Origin: DATHBD01 sp035296325
GTDB taxonomy: Bacteria > Actinomycetota > Actinomycetes > Mycobacteriales > Micromonosporaceae
Length of the DNA: 64,000 nt
Direction: 5' to 3'
Assembly (NCBI GenBank): GCA_035296325.1
Contig: DATHBD010000002.1
Coordinates: forward strand, 62,001 to 126,000
Position 1 is the stretch's first letter. Each line of letters opens with the position of its first letter. The notes beneath the pieces are model-generated. The model saw only the letters and a list, made by a program, of their open reading frames with translations. It ran no database searches and was not told where the DNA came from. Shown piece after piece: positions 16,516 through 28,005 of this stretch. The translations under genes and the position numbers were made by a program.

Positions 16516-17802
16516 GTGAAGGTGCCGCACCGTCGTACCGCGGTATTGATTTCGGTCGCGCTGGCGATAATGACCGGCGGGGTTGTGGTGACCGCGGTCG
16601 CCAGCGCCGCCACCACCGGTTGTCGAGTCGACTACAAAGTGACGAATCAATGGCCGGGTGGGTTCGGTGGAGACGTCACCATCACCAACCTCGGCGACGC
16701 CCTGACGGGCTGGACTCTGACCTGGGCTGTCGAGCCCGGGCAGGGCATCACCCAGGCGTGGAACGCGAGCGTGGCCGTCACCGGCACCACAGCGACCGCG
16801 AGCAACCTCAACTACAACGGCGCGATCGCGGCAAACGGCACCATGAACTTCGGCTTCAACGGTACGTGGACTGGCGCCAATCCGGTTCCCGGCGCCTTCA
16901 GCCTCAACGGCACCCCGTGCACGGGTACGCCGAATGCCACGCCGTGCGCCCCGCCGTCGACAAGCCCGCCGGCTTCGAGCGTGCCACCGACCCGGCCGGT
17001 CAGCACCACGCCGAGCACCACCGAGAGCACAACGCCAAGCACCACGCCGAGCCGTACGCCGTCGACCACCCCGTCGGCCCCTCAGAAGAAGATCACAATC
17101 TGGATGGCGGGTGACTCGACGATGCAGAACAGCACGGCCTGCCCCGTCGGCTGGGGCGGCCCGCAGTTCGCCCCGCTGTTCAACAGCAACGTCACCGTGG
17201 TCAACAGTGCGATCGGCGGCCGGAGCATCCAGACCTGGCTGTACGACCCCAACGTCACGGCGACCATGAATCCCGCGGGCGAGTGCGTGATCAGCCCGGC
17301 GACCTACTCCAGCCGATGGCTGGCGATGCTGAACGCGAACACGGGCATGAAGGCGGGGGACTACCTCTTTATCCAGTTCGGCATCAACGACGGGTCCCGC
17401 ACCTGCAACCGGCACGTGGGCTCGGCGCGCTACCAGGAACTTCTCGGCGTGATGGTGAAGGCGGCCAAGGACCGCGGTGCCAACCCGGTCCTGCTCACTC
17501 CGGTCTCGGCGATCCGGTGCGAAGGGAACGTGGCGGTCGCAACCCGCGGTTTCCTCACCGAGACCTTCGCGGCCGGCGCCGCCAACAACGTGCCGGTCAT
17601 CGACCTGCACAGGTTGAGCTACACGCTCTACAACACCCTGCGGCTGTGCCCGAACAACGCGGACTACACCACCGGTGCGGTCGGCGCGTTCTTCTGTAAC
17701 GACCACACCCACTTCGACGCGGCCGGTGCCCGCCAGATCGCGGCTGTGGTGGCGACGGCGGTACGCAACCAGAGAATCCCGCTGGCCGCCTACCTGCGGT
17801 AG
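16516..17802 (+). CDS. Secreted CBM2-SGNH esterase (rhamnogalacturonan acetylesterase-like)
   Basis: 428 aa from GTG 16516 (GAGGAG upstream). A signal peptide is followed by a CBM2 domain (about 35-138; CRVDYKVTNQWPGGF, WTLTW, NGTPC), a Ser/Thr/Pro linker (TTPSTTESTTPST) and an SGNH hydrolase. The catalytic Ser is S201 in AGDSTMQ, the oxyanion Gly in SAIGGRS, Asn in FGINDGS, and Asp396/His399 in DHTHF. CBM2 binds cellulose or xylan; this SGNH type removes acetyl groups from pectin or hemicellulose. It acts outside the cell and fits with the GH74 and beta-helix proteins nearby. Confidence 0.87.
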   Translation: MKVPHRRTAVLISVALAIMTGGVVVTAVASAATTGCRVDYKVTNQWPGGFGGDVTITNLGDALTGWTLTWAVEPGQGITQAWNASVAVTGTTATASNLNYNGAIAANGTMNFGFNGTWTGANPVPGAFSLNGTPCTGTPNATPCAPPSTSPPASSVPPTRPVSTTPSTTESTTPSTTPSRTPSTTPSAPQKKITIWMAGDSTMQNSTACPVGWGGPQFAPLFNSNVTVVNSAIGGRSIQTWLYDPNVTATMNPAGECVISPATYSSRWLAMLNANTGMKAGDYLFIQFGINDGSRTCNRHVGSARYQELLGVMVKAAKDRGANPVLLTPVSAIRCEGNVAVATRGFLTETFAAGAANNVPVIDLHRLSYTLYNTLRLCPNNADYTTGAVGAFFCNDHTHFDAAGARQIAAVVATAVRNQRIPLAAYLR

Positions 17803-17820
17803 CGGCCGCATCAGCGGTGT

Positions 17821-17856
17821 CAGGGCCCCGGAGCGCAGTGCCGCGCCGGGGCCCTG
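17821..17856. terminator. Terminator after the SGNH esterase gene
   Basis: CAGGGCCCCGG (17821-17831) pairs with CCGGGGCCCTG (17846-17856), 14-nt loop, 19 nt after the stop codon. Confidence 0.7.
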
Positions 17857-17894
17857 ATCCGTCCCGGTGGCCGAGGTACGGATCCGGTGACCGG

Positions 17895-17956
17895 TTGCTT
17901 GCGTTCCGGATTGCTCTTATATTGACGCCCATCCATCGCGAGCGTCGGGAGACCGC
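17895..17956 (+). promoter_or_regulatory. Promoter of the SMP-30 gene
   Basis: TTGCTT (17895-17900), 17-nt spacer, TATATT (17918-17923): a good housekeeping-type promoter. GGGAGA precedes the ATG at 17957. Confidence 0.6.
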
Positions 17957-19036
17957 ATGTTGCATCGTCGTCGAGCACTGTTGGTCGCGCTGGCCGGCTC
18001 CCTGAGCCTCGGCGGTGTGGTCTCCGTCGTCAACGCTGGGCCGGTGTCCGCGACGCACACGGCGGTGTCGGCGCCGACGCCGACCGCGCGCCCCGTCGCC
18101 GCGGCGGCCTGCACGCCAGGTGTCAGCTACGGAGAGCCGTTGCGGGCGGTGGAGCAGCGGGCGACCATGATTTCGGGGGGGTTCAACTTCCTGGAGGGCC
18201 CGGTCTGGATCGCTGAGCAGAACCGGCTGCTGGTGTCGGACATGCAGCCCGCCGCCGGAACGGAGAAGGTCCAGCCATCGGTGATCAGGGCGATGACACC
18301 CGCGGGCGCCTTCTCGGTGTTCGCCGGCAACGCCGGCAGCAATGGCCTCGCCCGCAGCGCCGACGGCACCCGCCTTCTCGCCGCGACCCACGATCAGCGC
18401 AACGTTTCCTCGTTCGATCTCACCGGGGGCGACCGCAGAGTCGAGGCGGCGACCCTCCGGGTTGGGACCCCTGCCTCGCCCAGAAATTTGCGCTTCAACT
18501 CACCCAACGATCTGACGGTGCGTAGCGACGGCACGGTGTACTTCACCGACCCCAACTTCCAACGAGGCAACCGCCGGGACGACATGAGCGGCCGGACCGG
18601 GGTGTACCGGGTGCGCGACCGCGTCGTGTACCCGGTGGACGAGACACTGCGTCAGCCGAACGGCATCGTGCTCTCGCCCGACGAGAAGACCCTCTACGTC
18701 GGCGCCAACGGCAAGATCTACCGGTACCCGGTGCTGCCGGACGGCCGCACCGGGCCGCGCGCCGACTTCGCCGAGGTGGCGGGTACGGACGGCGCCACGG
18801 TCGACTGTGCCGGCAATATCTACTGGGCGTCCTACTCCGACGGCAGGATCCATGTCTTCGCGCCGGACGGGCGCAAGCGCGGCACCATCATCGCCGGTAC
18901 CAACACCACGAACGCGGCGTTCGGCGGGGCTGACGGCCGCACCCTCTTCATCACGTCCGGCGTCGTCATGCCCAATGCCCCGGGGAACTTCGCCGTGTAC
19001 CAGATCTACCTCAACGTGCCCGGGTCGCCGTACTGA
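17957..19036 (+). CDS. Secreted SMP-30/gluconolactonase-like beta-propeller
   Basis: 359 aa. A signal peptide (HRRRALLVALAGSLSLGGVVSVVNA) is followed by a six-bladed SMP-30 fold: GGFNFLEGPVWIAEQNRLLVSDM, FNSPNDLTV, VYFTDPNF, QPNGIVLSPDEKTLYVG and TDGATVDCAGNIYWA. The Glu and Asn residues that bind the divalent metal (EGP, SPND, PNG, DG) are in place. The family hydrolyses sugar or other lactones. Export points to extracellular sugar metabolism; the true substrate is unknown. Confidence 0.82.
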   Translation: MLHRRRALLVALAGSLSLGGVVSVVNAGPVSATHTAVSAPTPTARPVAAAACTPGVSYGEPLRAVEQRATMISGGFNFLEGPVWIAEQNRLLVSDMQPAAGTEKVQPSVIRAMTPAGAFSVFAGNAGSNGLARSADGTRLLAATHDQRNVSSFDLTGGDRRVEAATLRVGTPASPRNLRFNSPNDLTVRSDGTVYFTDPNFQRGNRRDDMSGRTGVYRVRDRVVYPVDETLRQPNGIVLSPDEKTLYVGANGKIYRYPVLPDGRTGPRADFAEVAGTDGATVDCAGNIYWASYSDGRIHVFAPDGRKRGTIIAGTNTTNAAFGGADGRTLFITSGVVMPNAPGNFAVYQIYLNVPGSPY

Positions 19037-19142
19037 CATTTGGCACGCTGGCCTCATCGCGGTCGTCCAGACGGAACCAAGGCGTAGGGTGTGCTGTAGC
19101 TCACCGTAACTGTAATACTACGCAGCGTGTCCGTCTCGGGGG

Positions 19143-20357
19143 ATGAACGTGACAAACCACCAGCTCCAGGCCACCGAGGATCTGCCTGCCTCGTACTACC
19201 GCCAGATGATCGACAGCATCGCGGACTACGAGATCATCCGGCTCGATGAGAAGGGCATCATCTGCAGCTGGCATCCCGGCGCCGAGCGGATGACCCAGTA
19301 CACCGCCGAAGAGGTCCTCGGCAGGCCGGTCTCGGTCTTCTACACCCCTGAGGACGTCGCGGACGGACGGGCCGAATCCGAGCTGCGTGCCGCCTCGGAA
19401 ACCGGCCGCTGCGAGCTGGAAGGTTGGCGGGTACGCCGGGACGGGAGCCAGTTCTGGGCTTCCGTCGTTCTGGCACCGATCCGGGACCAGACCGGCGGCG
19501 TGGTGGGATACGTGAAGGTGGCCCGTGACCTGACCGAGCGGCGCAACCAGGAGGCGGCGCTGCGCGGGGTCCAGCAGATGGTCGACGGGATCGCCGACTT
19601 CGAGGTCATCCGGTTGGACCAGCGCGGCGTCGTGCGGTCGTGGAACCCGGGCGCGGCCACGCTCACCGGATACGCCGCCGCCGAGGTGATCGGGCAGCAC
19701 GTGTCCAAGTTCTACACCGAGGACGATACGCGTACCGGGCTCGCCGACCGGGAGATGGCCATGGCGGCCCGCGATGGCAGCCTGGAGACCGAGGGCTGGC
19801 GTATCCGTAAGGACGGCAGCCGATTCTGGGCGAACGTCGTGCTCAGCCCGATTCACGACGACGGGCGTGAACTGACGGGATTCGTCAAGGTGGCCCGGGA
19901 CATGACGGACCGACGCGAGCAGGACCGGTTGGTGCAGCGACAGCGGGACGAGATCCTGGAACTGTCCACGCCGGTGATCCAGGTCTGGGACAAGGTGCTG
20001 ATCCTGCCACTGATCGGCACCCTGGACAGCCTGCGTGCCTCCCGGTTGACCGAGAGTCTGCTGGAGCGCATCGCGATGGATCAGGCCGAGGTCGTGATCC
20101 TGGACGTCAGTGGGGTGCCGACCATCGACAGCGGCGTGGCCCGGCATCTGCTCAAGACCGCGGAAGCCGCCCGGCTGATGGGCACGGCGAGCATTCTGAG
20201 CGGGGTTCGCCCGGAGATCGCACAGTCCATGGTGCACCTCGGCATCGATCTGGGTGCCCTGCGCAGCCGCACCAGTCTCAAGGACGCGTTGCAGCTTGCC
20301 CTGCGCCTGGTGCAGGCTGGGGCTGACGCAGCGGACCGGGTCAGCGTCGGTGTCTGA
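19143..20357 (+). CDS. PAS-PAS-STAS stressosome protein (RsbR-like)
   Basis: 404 aa. Two tandem near-duplicate PAS domains (about 17-130 and 140-260), each with YEIIRLDEKGII/FEVIRLDQRGVV, GAE/GAATLTGYAAAEVIG, WRVRRDGSQFWASVV/WRIRKDGSRFWANVV and a KVARDLTER/KVARDMTDR end. These are followed by a linker helix and a C-terminal STAS domain (about 275-390) with VVILDVSGVPTIDSGVARHL. In RsbR-type proteins the STAS core stacks in the stressosome and the N-terminal part senses a signal. PAS domains here could bind heme or flavin (inference). First gene of a five-gene operon with overlapping starts. Confidence 0.85.
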   Translation: MNVTNHQLQATEDLPASYYRQMIDSIADYEIIRLDEKGIICSWHPGAERMTQYTAEEVLGRPVSVFYTPEDVADGRAESELRAASETGRCELEGWRVRRDGSQFWASVVLAPIRDQTGGVVGYVKVARDLTERRNQEAALRGVQQMVDGIADFEVIRLDQRGVVRSWNPGAATLTGYAAAEVIGQHVSKFYTEDDTRTGLADREMAMAARDGSLETEGWRIRKDGSRFWANVVLSPIHDDGRELTGFVKVARDMTDRREQDRLVQRQRDEILELSTPVIQVWDKVLILPLIGTLDSLRASRLTESLLERIAMDQAEVVILDVSGVPTIDSGVARHLLKTAEAARLMGTASILSGVRPEIAQSMVHLGIDLGALRSRTSLKDALQLALRLVQAGADAADRVSVGV

Positions 20358-20745
20358 GGCTGTTGCGATCATGCGGATGGGTCCGGACCTGCTGGTGACG
20401 CTGCAGGGCGACCTCGACGACCGTGCCGTCGAGTCGATCGAACGGGAGGTCACCGCGGAGGTGGTGCGGGGGCATGCCCGGGGAGCGCTAATCGACGTCA
20501 GCGGTCTGGCGGTTGTCGACTCGTTCGTCGCGACGGTGCTCGGCCGCCTGGTGAACATGATCCGCCTGCTCGGCGCCGAGACGACCATCGTCGGCATCCG
20601 GCCTCCGGTAGCGATCACCCTGGTCGAACTCGGCATATCCCTCCGGCACGTGAACACCGCGTTGAACGCCGAGCAGGGCATGGCGAGGCTCCGCCGGGCC
20701 CGCCACGACGACAGCGCCCGGGGCGGCGATGATCACAACCTTTGA
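20350..20745 (+). CDS. STAS protein, RsbS-like
   Basis: 131 aa from GTG 20350, overlapping the upstream stop by 8 nt. A single STAS domain: LLVTLQGDLDD, GALIDVSGLAVVDSFVATVLG (Ser in DSF at the usual kinase-target position) and TTIVGIRPPVAITLVELG. In stressosomes RsbS is phosphorylated by RsbT to release it. An alternative start is ATG 20371. Translationally coupled to both neighbours. Confidence 0.82.
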   Translation: MSEAVAIMRMGPDLLVTLQGDLDDRAVESIEREVTAEVVRGHARGALIDVSGLAVVDSFVATVLGRLVNMIRLLGAETTIVGIRPPVAITLVELGISLRHVNTALNAEQGMARLRRARHDDSARGGDDHNL

Positions 20746-21169
20746 ACCGAACGTGGCCGACCACCCCGCCCACACCGCGGTGATCATCAACGGAGAGTCG
20801 GACCTGCTCCGGGTCCGCTCCGCGTTACGGGCGGCCGCGGAGCGGGCCGGGCTCCGGTTGACCGCGACCACCAAGCTCGTCACCGCCGGCAGTGAGTTGG
20901 CCCGCAATATCCTGCGGTACGCCACCGCCGGGCACGGGGTCGTGTCCATCGAGGATGCCGCCGCCGGGCCGAAACGTGGGGTGCGCGCCGCGTTCGCCGA
21001 CCTCGGTCCCGGAATCGCCGACCTCGACCTGGCGATGCTGGACGGATACAGCTCGGCCGGCGGCCTCGGGATCGGACTGCCGGGCAGTCGTCGGCTGGTC
21101 GATGAGTTCTCCATCGAGTCCGCCCTCGGCGCGGGCACCAAGGTGGTGATCACGCAGTGGGATCGTTGA
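20729..21169 (+). CDS. Serine kinase of the HATPase type, RsbT-like
   Basis: 146 aa. The GHKL ATP-binding fold is shown by the N-box (GSELARNILRYA), G1 box (DLGPGI) and G2 box (GGLGIGLPGSRRL). Size and motif spacing match RsbT, the kinase that phosphorylates STAS proteins and then activates a downstream phosphatase. Its start overlaps the STAS gene by 17 nt. A cytosolic partner of the two preceding products. Confidence 0.83.
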   Translation: MITTFEPNVADHPAHTAVIINGESDLLRVRSALRAAAERAGLRLTATTKLVTAGSELARNILRYATAGHGVVSIEDAAAGPKRGVRAAFADLGPGIADLDLAMLDGYSSAGGLGIGLPGSRRLVDEFSIESALGAGTKVVITQWDR

Positions 21170-22187
21170 CCAGGCACGGCCTGCGCCAGTCAAGTCACGA
21201 GCGGTTCACGGTGGCCGACACCGGCGCCGTCGGAGCGGTCCGACGCGCCGTCTGCGGGTACGCCAGTCGGCTCAGCGACGACGCTTCCTTCGCCGCGGTC
21301 GCGGCGCGGGTCGCGACCGAGCTGGCGACCAACCTGTTGCGGCATGCGCGGCCGGGCGGATGGATGCTCGTCCGCCCGCTCCCACCGGACGGCGTGGAGA
21401 TGCTCGCGGTGGATTCCGGGCCCGGAATTCGCGATGTCGCCGCCGCGGTGGCCGGTCGGGCGCCTTCCCCGAACGGACTGGGCTGTGGACTGGCGGCCGT
21501 GTGCAGCGCCTCGTCGGTATTCGACGTGTACAGCCGCCGCGACCGGGGGACCGTTGTTCTGGCCGTCGTGCAGGCCGGGCGGAGCCGTTCCAGACCTGCC
21601 CGGCCGGCGCGGCGATGGGCCGGCATCTCGATTGGAATCGATGAAGCCTGCGGTGACGGCTGGGCCGTCGTCGAGGAAGCGGGCGAACTGACGGTCGTCG
21701 TGGTGGACGGGTTGGGCCACGGCATCCACGCGTCCATCGCCGCCGACGCCGCCCTGGGAGCTCTCGCCGACAGTCCCACCGGTCTCGACGGCTACCTCGC
21801 CCACGCCAACGCCGCCATGCGCCACACCCGGGGCGCCGCCCTCGCCGTGGGTCGCCTCTCGGCGGGCGGTGAGGAGCTACGGTGCCTGTCGATCGGCAAC
21901 ATCGGCGGCAGCCTGGTTCACCGCGGTGCACAGCGCAGCATTGTGGCCGTCAACGGCACGGTCGGTCTGCGGGAGGTGCCGCCGGTCAGCAAGATCAGGT
22001 CGTACGCCTGGGCGGCCGACGGCACGTTGGTGATGTGGACCGACGGACTGCCGAGCCATATCGACCTGGCGGCCGAGGCGGAGCTTCTCACCCACGATCC
22101 GGCCGTGGTGGCCGCCGCCCTTCATCGCGACCACACCCGCGAGCGCGATGACGCCACCGTGGTCGTGGTCCGCAATCAGGTGGTGCC

Positions 22188-22191
<4 letters not shown>
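21157..22191 (+). CDS. GHKL ATPase fused to SpoIIE/PP2C phosphatase (RsbX-like)
   Basis: 344 aa. The N-terminal about 140 residues are a second HATPase_c-like domain (ELATNLLRHA N-box, DSGPGI G1, GLGCGL G2). The C-terminal part is a PP2C/SpoIIE phosphatase (DGWAVVEEAGELTVVVVDGLGHG, IGNIGGS, MWTDGLPSH, RERDDATVVVVR) with the metal-binding Asp residues in VVVDGLGHG and ERDDAT. RsbX resets the stressosome by dephosphorylation. The fused ATPase could be a kinase, giving both activities in one chain (inference). It overlaps both neighbours. Confidence 0.82.
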
Positions 22192-24371
<2,180 letters not shown>

Positions 24372-24452
24372 GCCGATCTGTCCGTTCGCCGGCTGGACCC
24401 CGGCTGGCCGGTTGGCCCGTCTGCTGGTCGGCGCCCGGCGCGGTCTGCCATC

Positions 24453-25121
24453 ATGCCCACCATGAATTCAGCGGGCACCACGCGGCGCGAGCCGATCGTC
24501 CTGCTCGGGGTGGGCGTCGTCGCCCTCGCCATCTCGGCGATCCGCCCCCACTCGTACGGCACCTGGTTCCTGGAGGTGCTCGCGGCGGTGATCGCCGTGC
24601 CGGTGCTGATCCTGACGTACCGCCGGTTCCCGCTGAGTCCACTGGCGTACCGGCTCATCCTGGCGCACGCCGTCATTCTGATGATCGGCGGCCACTGGAC
24701 CTACGCCGAGGTGCCCGTCGGGGACTGGGTTCGCGACTGGCTGGGCCTGGCGCGCAATCCGTACGACCGGTTCGGCCACCTGGCCCAAGGGTTCGTGCCC
24801 GCCATCATCGCCCGGGAGATCCTGCTGCGCCGGACTGCACTGCGCCCGGGCCGGTGGATCTTCGCGCTGGCGGTCTGCGTGGTCATGGCGATCAGCGCCT
24901 GGTGGGAGCTCCTCGAATGGTGGTCGGCCCTGATCGGCGGCGAGGCGGCCGACGATTTCCTCGGAACGCAGGGCGACCAGTGGGACACCCAGTCGGACAT
25001 GTTCATGGCGCTGATCGGCGCTGTGCTCAGTCAGCTGCTCCTCGCCCGCCTGCACGACCGCCAGTTGGGTGACCTGTCGGAGGAGCCTCGCAACCAGCAA
25101 CCGGTTACCGGGCCTGGGTGA
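24453..25121 (+). CDS. DUF2238/YjdF-like polytopic membrane protein
   Basis: 222 aa (219 from ATG 24462, which has CATCAT 7 nt upstream and may be the leaderless start). Five to six hydrophobic helices with the conserved HWTYAEVPVGDW, NPYDRFGHLAQGF, WWELLEWW and DDFLGTQGDQWDTQSDM motifs characteristic of this family. The His/Asp/Glu pattern looks catalytic or metal-binding, but the function is not established. Its 3' end overlaps the opposing nuclease gene by 17 bp. Confidence 0.78.
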   Translation: MPTMNSAGTTRREPIVLLGVGVVALAISAIRPHSYGTWFLEVLAAVIAVPVLILTYRRFPLSPLAYRLILAHAVILMIGGHWTYAEVPVGDWVRDWLGLARNPYDRFGHLAQGFVPAIIAREILLRRTALRPGRWIFALAVCVVMAISAWWELLEWWSALIGGEAADDFLGTQGDQWDTQSDMFMALIGAVLSQLLLARLHDRQLGDLSEEPRNQQPVTGPG

Positions 25122-25758
25122 CGGTGACGGTGACGTTCGCGCACCGGTTGGCGTGGCCGGTGAGGGCCTGCTTCTCGGTGCTGTCGACGGTCAGCCGCCA
25201 GCGTGTCTTCACGGCGACCCAGTCGGCGATGTACCGGCACCGGGCGCCGCTGTAGGGCGGCATCCACGTGCCCGGATCGCGGTCACCCTTGGCCTGGTTG
25301 ACGTTGTCGGTGACGGCGGCGAGGCTGCGGCGATCGCCGAGGTCGTTGGCGAACGCCCGCCGGGTTGTGGTGGTCCAGGATCGGGCGCCCGAGTCCCATG
25401 CTTCGGCCAGCGGAACGAAGTGGTCGATGTCGAGATCGGCGGGCTCGGTCCAGTAGGCGTTGTCGTAATAGGAGTACCAACGCCCACCGGTCAGCGTGCA
25501 GGGCGTTCCGACGCTGGGCGCGGCGGTGGCTTCGGCGATCAGGACCTCGTAGCGGGTGTTGCAGCGGTCGCCGTCGGCGTCGATCCAGTGCGGGAACAGG
25601 TCCCGGTCGTACCCGGTACGGACCTCGGTGGCGACCGGGAGATTGGCCACGGCGGTGCGCAGCGGTGCCGAGGAGGCTGCCCACGCTGGTTGCGCGGCGA
25701 GCGCCAGGGTGACCGGGATGGTGAGGATGGCGGCAGTCCAGCGGACGACACGGTTCAT
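25105..25758 (-). CDS. Secreted HNH-family nuclease-like protein
   Basis: 217 aa from ATG 25758 with a signal peptide (VVRWTAAILTIPVTLALAAQPAWAA). The core has DRDLFPHWIDADGDRCNTRYEVL, DLDIDHFVPLAEAWDSGA (DH of the HNH fold, with the downstream Asn in TDNVNQAKGDRDPG) and four Cys that may form disulfides. This matches the DUF1524/HNH extracellular nucleases of actinomycetes. It likely degrades DNA outside the cell for nutrient release. The end overlaps the convergent DUF2238 gene. Confidence 0.83.
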   Translation of the reverse strand: MNRVVRWTAAILTIPVTLALAAQPAWAASSAPLRTAVANLPVATEVRTGYDRDLFPHWIDADGDRCNTRYEVLIAEATAAPSVGTPCTLTGGRWYSYYDNAYWTEPADLDIDHFVPLAEAWDSGARSWTTTTRRAFANDLGDRRSLAAVTDNVNQAKGDRDPGTWMPPYSGARCRYIADWVAVKTRWRLTVDSTEKQALTGHANRCANVTVTVTQAR

Positions 25759-25885
25759 GTCGGCGCTATCGGCATCCGCAGCGGCTGGATGAGAAGTTCC
25801 GGCTCGATGGTGCGGTTGTTGCCGCGGCGCCCGCGCCCGCGCCGCAGGCACTTGACTGCCAGGGCGGGACGGCTAGCCTCGGGGG

Positions 25886-26506
25886 GTGCTGCCAGCCGTC
25901 CGGGCGTACCGTCGCGCCGATCTGACCGCCGTCTACGACATCTGCGTCCGGACCGCCGACGCCGGGGCCGACGTGCGCGGCAGGTACGTTTCCGATCTGC
26001 TCATGGGTGACCTGTTCGCAGCCCCGTACGTGACCGCGGAACCGGAGCACGCCTACCTGCTCGACGACGGCAACGGCACGCCGGTCGGGTACGTGGTCGG
26101 CACCGCCGACACGCCGAGCTTCGTGCGGTGGTATCGCAGCGACTGGATTCCGATGACGGCGGACCGCTGCCCGCCGCCGGCCGATCCGCCGGTGAGCCCC
26201 AGCGATGCCATGCTCGCGCTGCACCACCGTCCGGAGCGGATGCTCGTGCCGGAGGTCGCCGGGTACCCGGCGCACCTGCACATCGACCTGCTCCCCGGGT
26301 GGCGCGGCCTGGGGTGGGGACGGGTCCTGGTGGACCGGTTCCTGGCGAGCGTGCGTGCGGCGGGAGCGCCCAGGGTCCACGTCGGGATGGTGACAGCCAA
26401 CGTCGCGGCCCGGCCCTTCTACGACCGACTCGGCTTTCAGCCGATACCGGTGGACGATGCCGGGCCGATCACCTACCTCGGCCGCGAGACCACGCCGGTG
26501 GCGTGA
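25886..26506 (+). CDS. GNAT-family N-acetyltransferase
   Basis: 206 aa from GTG 25886. TAGCCT (25874-25879) is 6 nt upstream, so probably leaderless. The GNAT fold is shown by VRAYRRADLTAVYDIC, GYVVGTADT, AHLHIDLLPGWRGLGWGRVLVD (acetyl-CoA pyrophosphate loop) and ANVAARPFYDRLGFQPI. An inserted segment around 95-130 (SDWIPMTADRCPPP) is typical of the group related to hyaluronoglucosaminidase-linked acetyltransferases. Acceptor is unknown. Its 3' end overlaps the next convergent gene by 34 bp. Confidence 0.8.
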   Translation: MLPAVRAYRRADLTAVYDICVRTADAGADVRGRYVSDLLMGDLFAAPYVTAEPEHAYLLDDGNGTPVGYVVGTADTPSFVRWYRSDWIPMTADRCPPPADPPVSPSDAMLALHHRPERMLVPEVAGYPAHLHIDLLPGWRGLGWGRVLVDRFLASVRAAGAPRVHVGMVTANVAARPFYDRLGFQPIPVDDAGPITYLGRETTPVA

Positions 26507-27942
26507 CCATCGTCGGGCGCGGTGGCGGACAGCGCGGTGGCGGCGACGATGCCGAGCAGGTCGGTCAGTTCGCGCTCGAACGCCAGCGTGCCGTCCGGGG
26601 TGTTGCTACGGAGATGGCCGATCTCGTGCAGCAGCGTGCCTGCGTAGCTGGGCAGGTCGGTGAGTTGGTCGCGGCGGATGACGATACGCGCGTGGGCGGG
26701 CTCCCAGACGCCGAGGACCGGGTAGCCCGTGTCGTTGAGCCGCATGGTCTCCGAGATGAGGACGACGGGCGCGGTCGGCTGGCTGAGGTCGGTGCCGACC
26801 AGCGCGGCGATCGCCCGGGTGCGGTCGTGGACGGTCCGCTCGGCGGCGGTCATCGCCGCCGGGTCGACGAAGTTGAAGGCGAAGCTGTCGTTCCAGGCCT
26901 GCCGGTACGCGTTGAGGTCGGTCATCGGATTGCCATCGAGGTCCGTCATCGCAGCCAGCGAGCGGGCGATGGCGTCGGGGACCACCACGATGCGGTATCC
27001 GTCGGCTTGGGCGTAGGTGACCTGCGGGGTGTTGGCCGCCATCTGCGCCGCCGTCACGAAGACCACCCGTGTCGTGGTCTGCAGCACCCGGCACGCGTGT
27101 AGTGCCACGTCGCGCCACGAAAGCTCATCGTGCATCCGGCCGCTGGTGAACGCGGCGAGGTCGGCGGTGAGCGGGGCCGCGACGTCGGTGGAGCGGCACG
27201 CGGTGAGGATGGCCTTGACCCGATCGGTGTAGGCGCCTCGGCCGACGTTGCTGCGTTCCCGGTTCAGGGCTCGTCGCAGCGCCGCGCAGAGCCTTCGGAT
27301 GTTGTACGAGAACAGGAAGTTCGGCTCTTCGGCCACGAGAAGGCCCTTGACGTAGATGCGGGCCGGCGTGCCGCGCGGTGGCGCGGCCAGCACCTCGCCG
27401 TACTCGGTGGACTCCAGCACCCGTTCGTCGCTGTAGTGCAGGAAAAACCGCTTCGCCGCGGCGACATCGGCGTCGTCCACCTGGTCCAGCACCACTTCGG
27501 TACCGACCCGATCCGGGTTGCTCGCAGCGGTGACGATGGCGTGGAGCGTGACGACGTCGGGAAAGTCCTGCTTGGCACGGCGTGCGGTGGTGATGTCGGC
27601 GTGCGGGGAGGCGATCCTGACGGGGATGCCTCGACGGTCGAATACCGCCAGGGCGTCCTTCAAGCCCATGCCGAACTGGCCGATCACGTCCGGGTGACGG
27701 CGCTTCTCGGCGCTCTCGTTCTGGGTGAGGTGCTCGTAGCGCAGGCCGCGGCCGGCGTCGGTGATCCGCCACCGCCCCGATGCGTCCCGGCTGATGACGG
27801 GCTCCGTGGTGTCGCTCAGCGCCTGCTCGTCGAGGGCGTTGGCGAGGATCTCGCGGATGGCGAACGGGACCGTCCAGTGCTCCAGCACGGTGCCGATGTT
27901 GAGGTCGAACGCGTGCTCAACCGGGTCTGATCCAGCCGCCAT
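26473..27942 (-). CDS. GHKL ATPase fused to an HExxH metalloprotease-like C-terminus
   Basis: 489 aa. The N-terminal about 170 residues form an Hsp90/GyrB-type ATP-binding fold: EILANALDEQA (N35), DAGRGL (D62) and GQFGMGLKDAL (about 88-98). A middle region of unknown fold follows (RIYVKGLLVAEEP, NRERSNVGRGAYTDRV). The C-terminus has TLLHEIGHL with H439, E440 and H443, and a following acidic helix (AFERELTDLLG) that could give the third zinc ligand. No signal peptide. The ATPase plus HExxH pairing suggests an ATP-gated cytosolic peptidase, possibly in stress or defence. I know no named family for it. Confidence 0.6.
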   Translation of the reverse strand: MAAGSDPVEHAFDLNIGTVLEHWTVPFAIREILANALDEQALSDTTEPVISRDASGRWRITDAGRGLRYEHLTQNESAEKRRHPDVIGQFGMGLKDALAVFDRRGIPVRIASPHADITTARRAKQDFPDVVTLHAIVTAASNPDRVGTEVVLDQVDDADVAAAKRFFLHYSDERVLESTEYGEVLAAPPRGTPARIYVKGLLVAEEPNFLFSYNIRRLCAALRRALNRERSNVGRGAYTDRVKAILTACRSTDVAAPLTADLAAFTSGRMHDELSWRDVALHACRVLQTTTRVVFVTAAQMAANTPQVTYAQADGYRIVVVPDAIARSLAAMTDLDGNPMTDLNAYRQAWNDSFAFNFVDPAAMTAAERTVHDRTRAIAALVGTDLSQPTAPVVLISETMRLNDTGYPVLGVWEPAHARIVIRRDQLTDLPSYAGTLLHEIGHLRSNTPDGTLAFERELTDLLGIVAATALSATAPDDGHATGVVSRPR

Positions 27943-28005
27943 ACCGGCGACGATGCCACCCGCCTGGCACGCCCGCCGGCCAACCGGGGAAGCGGCTCCG
28001 CTCAG

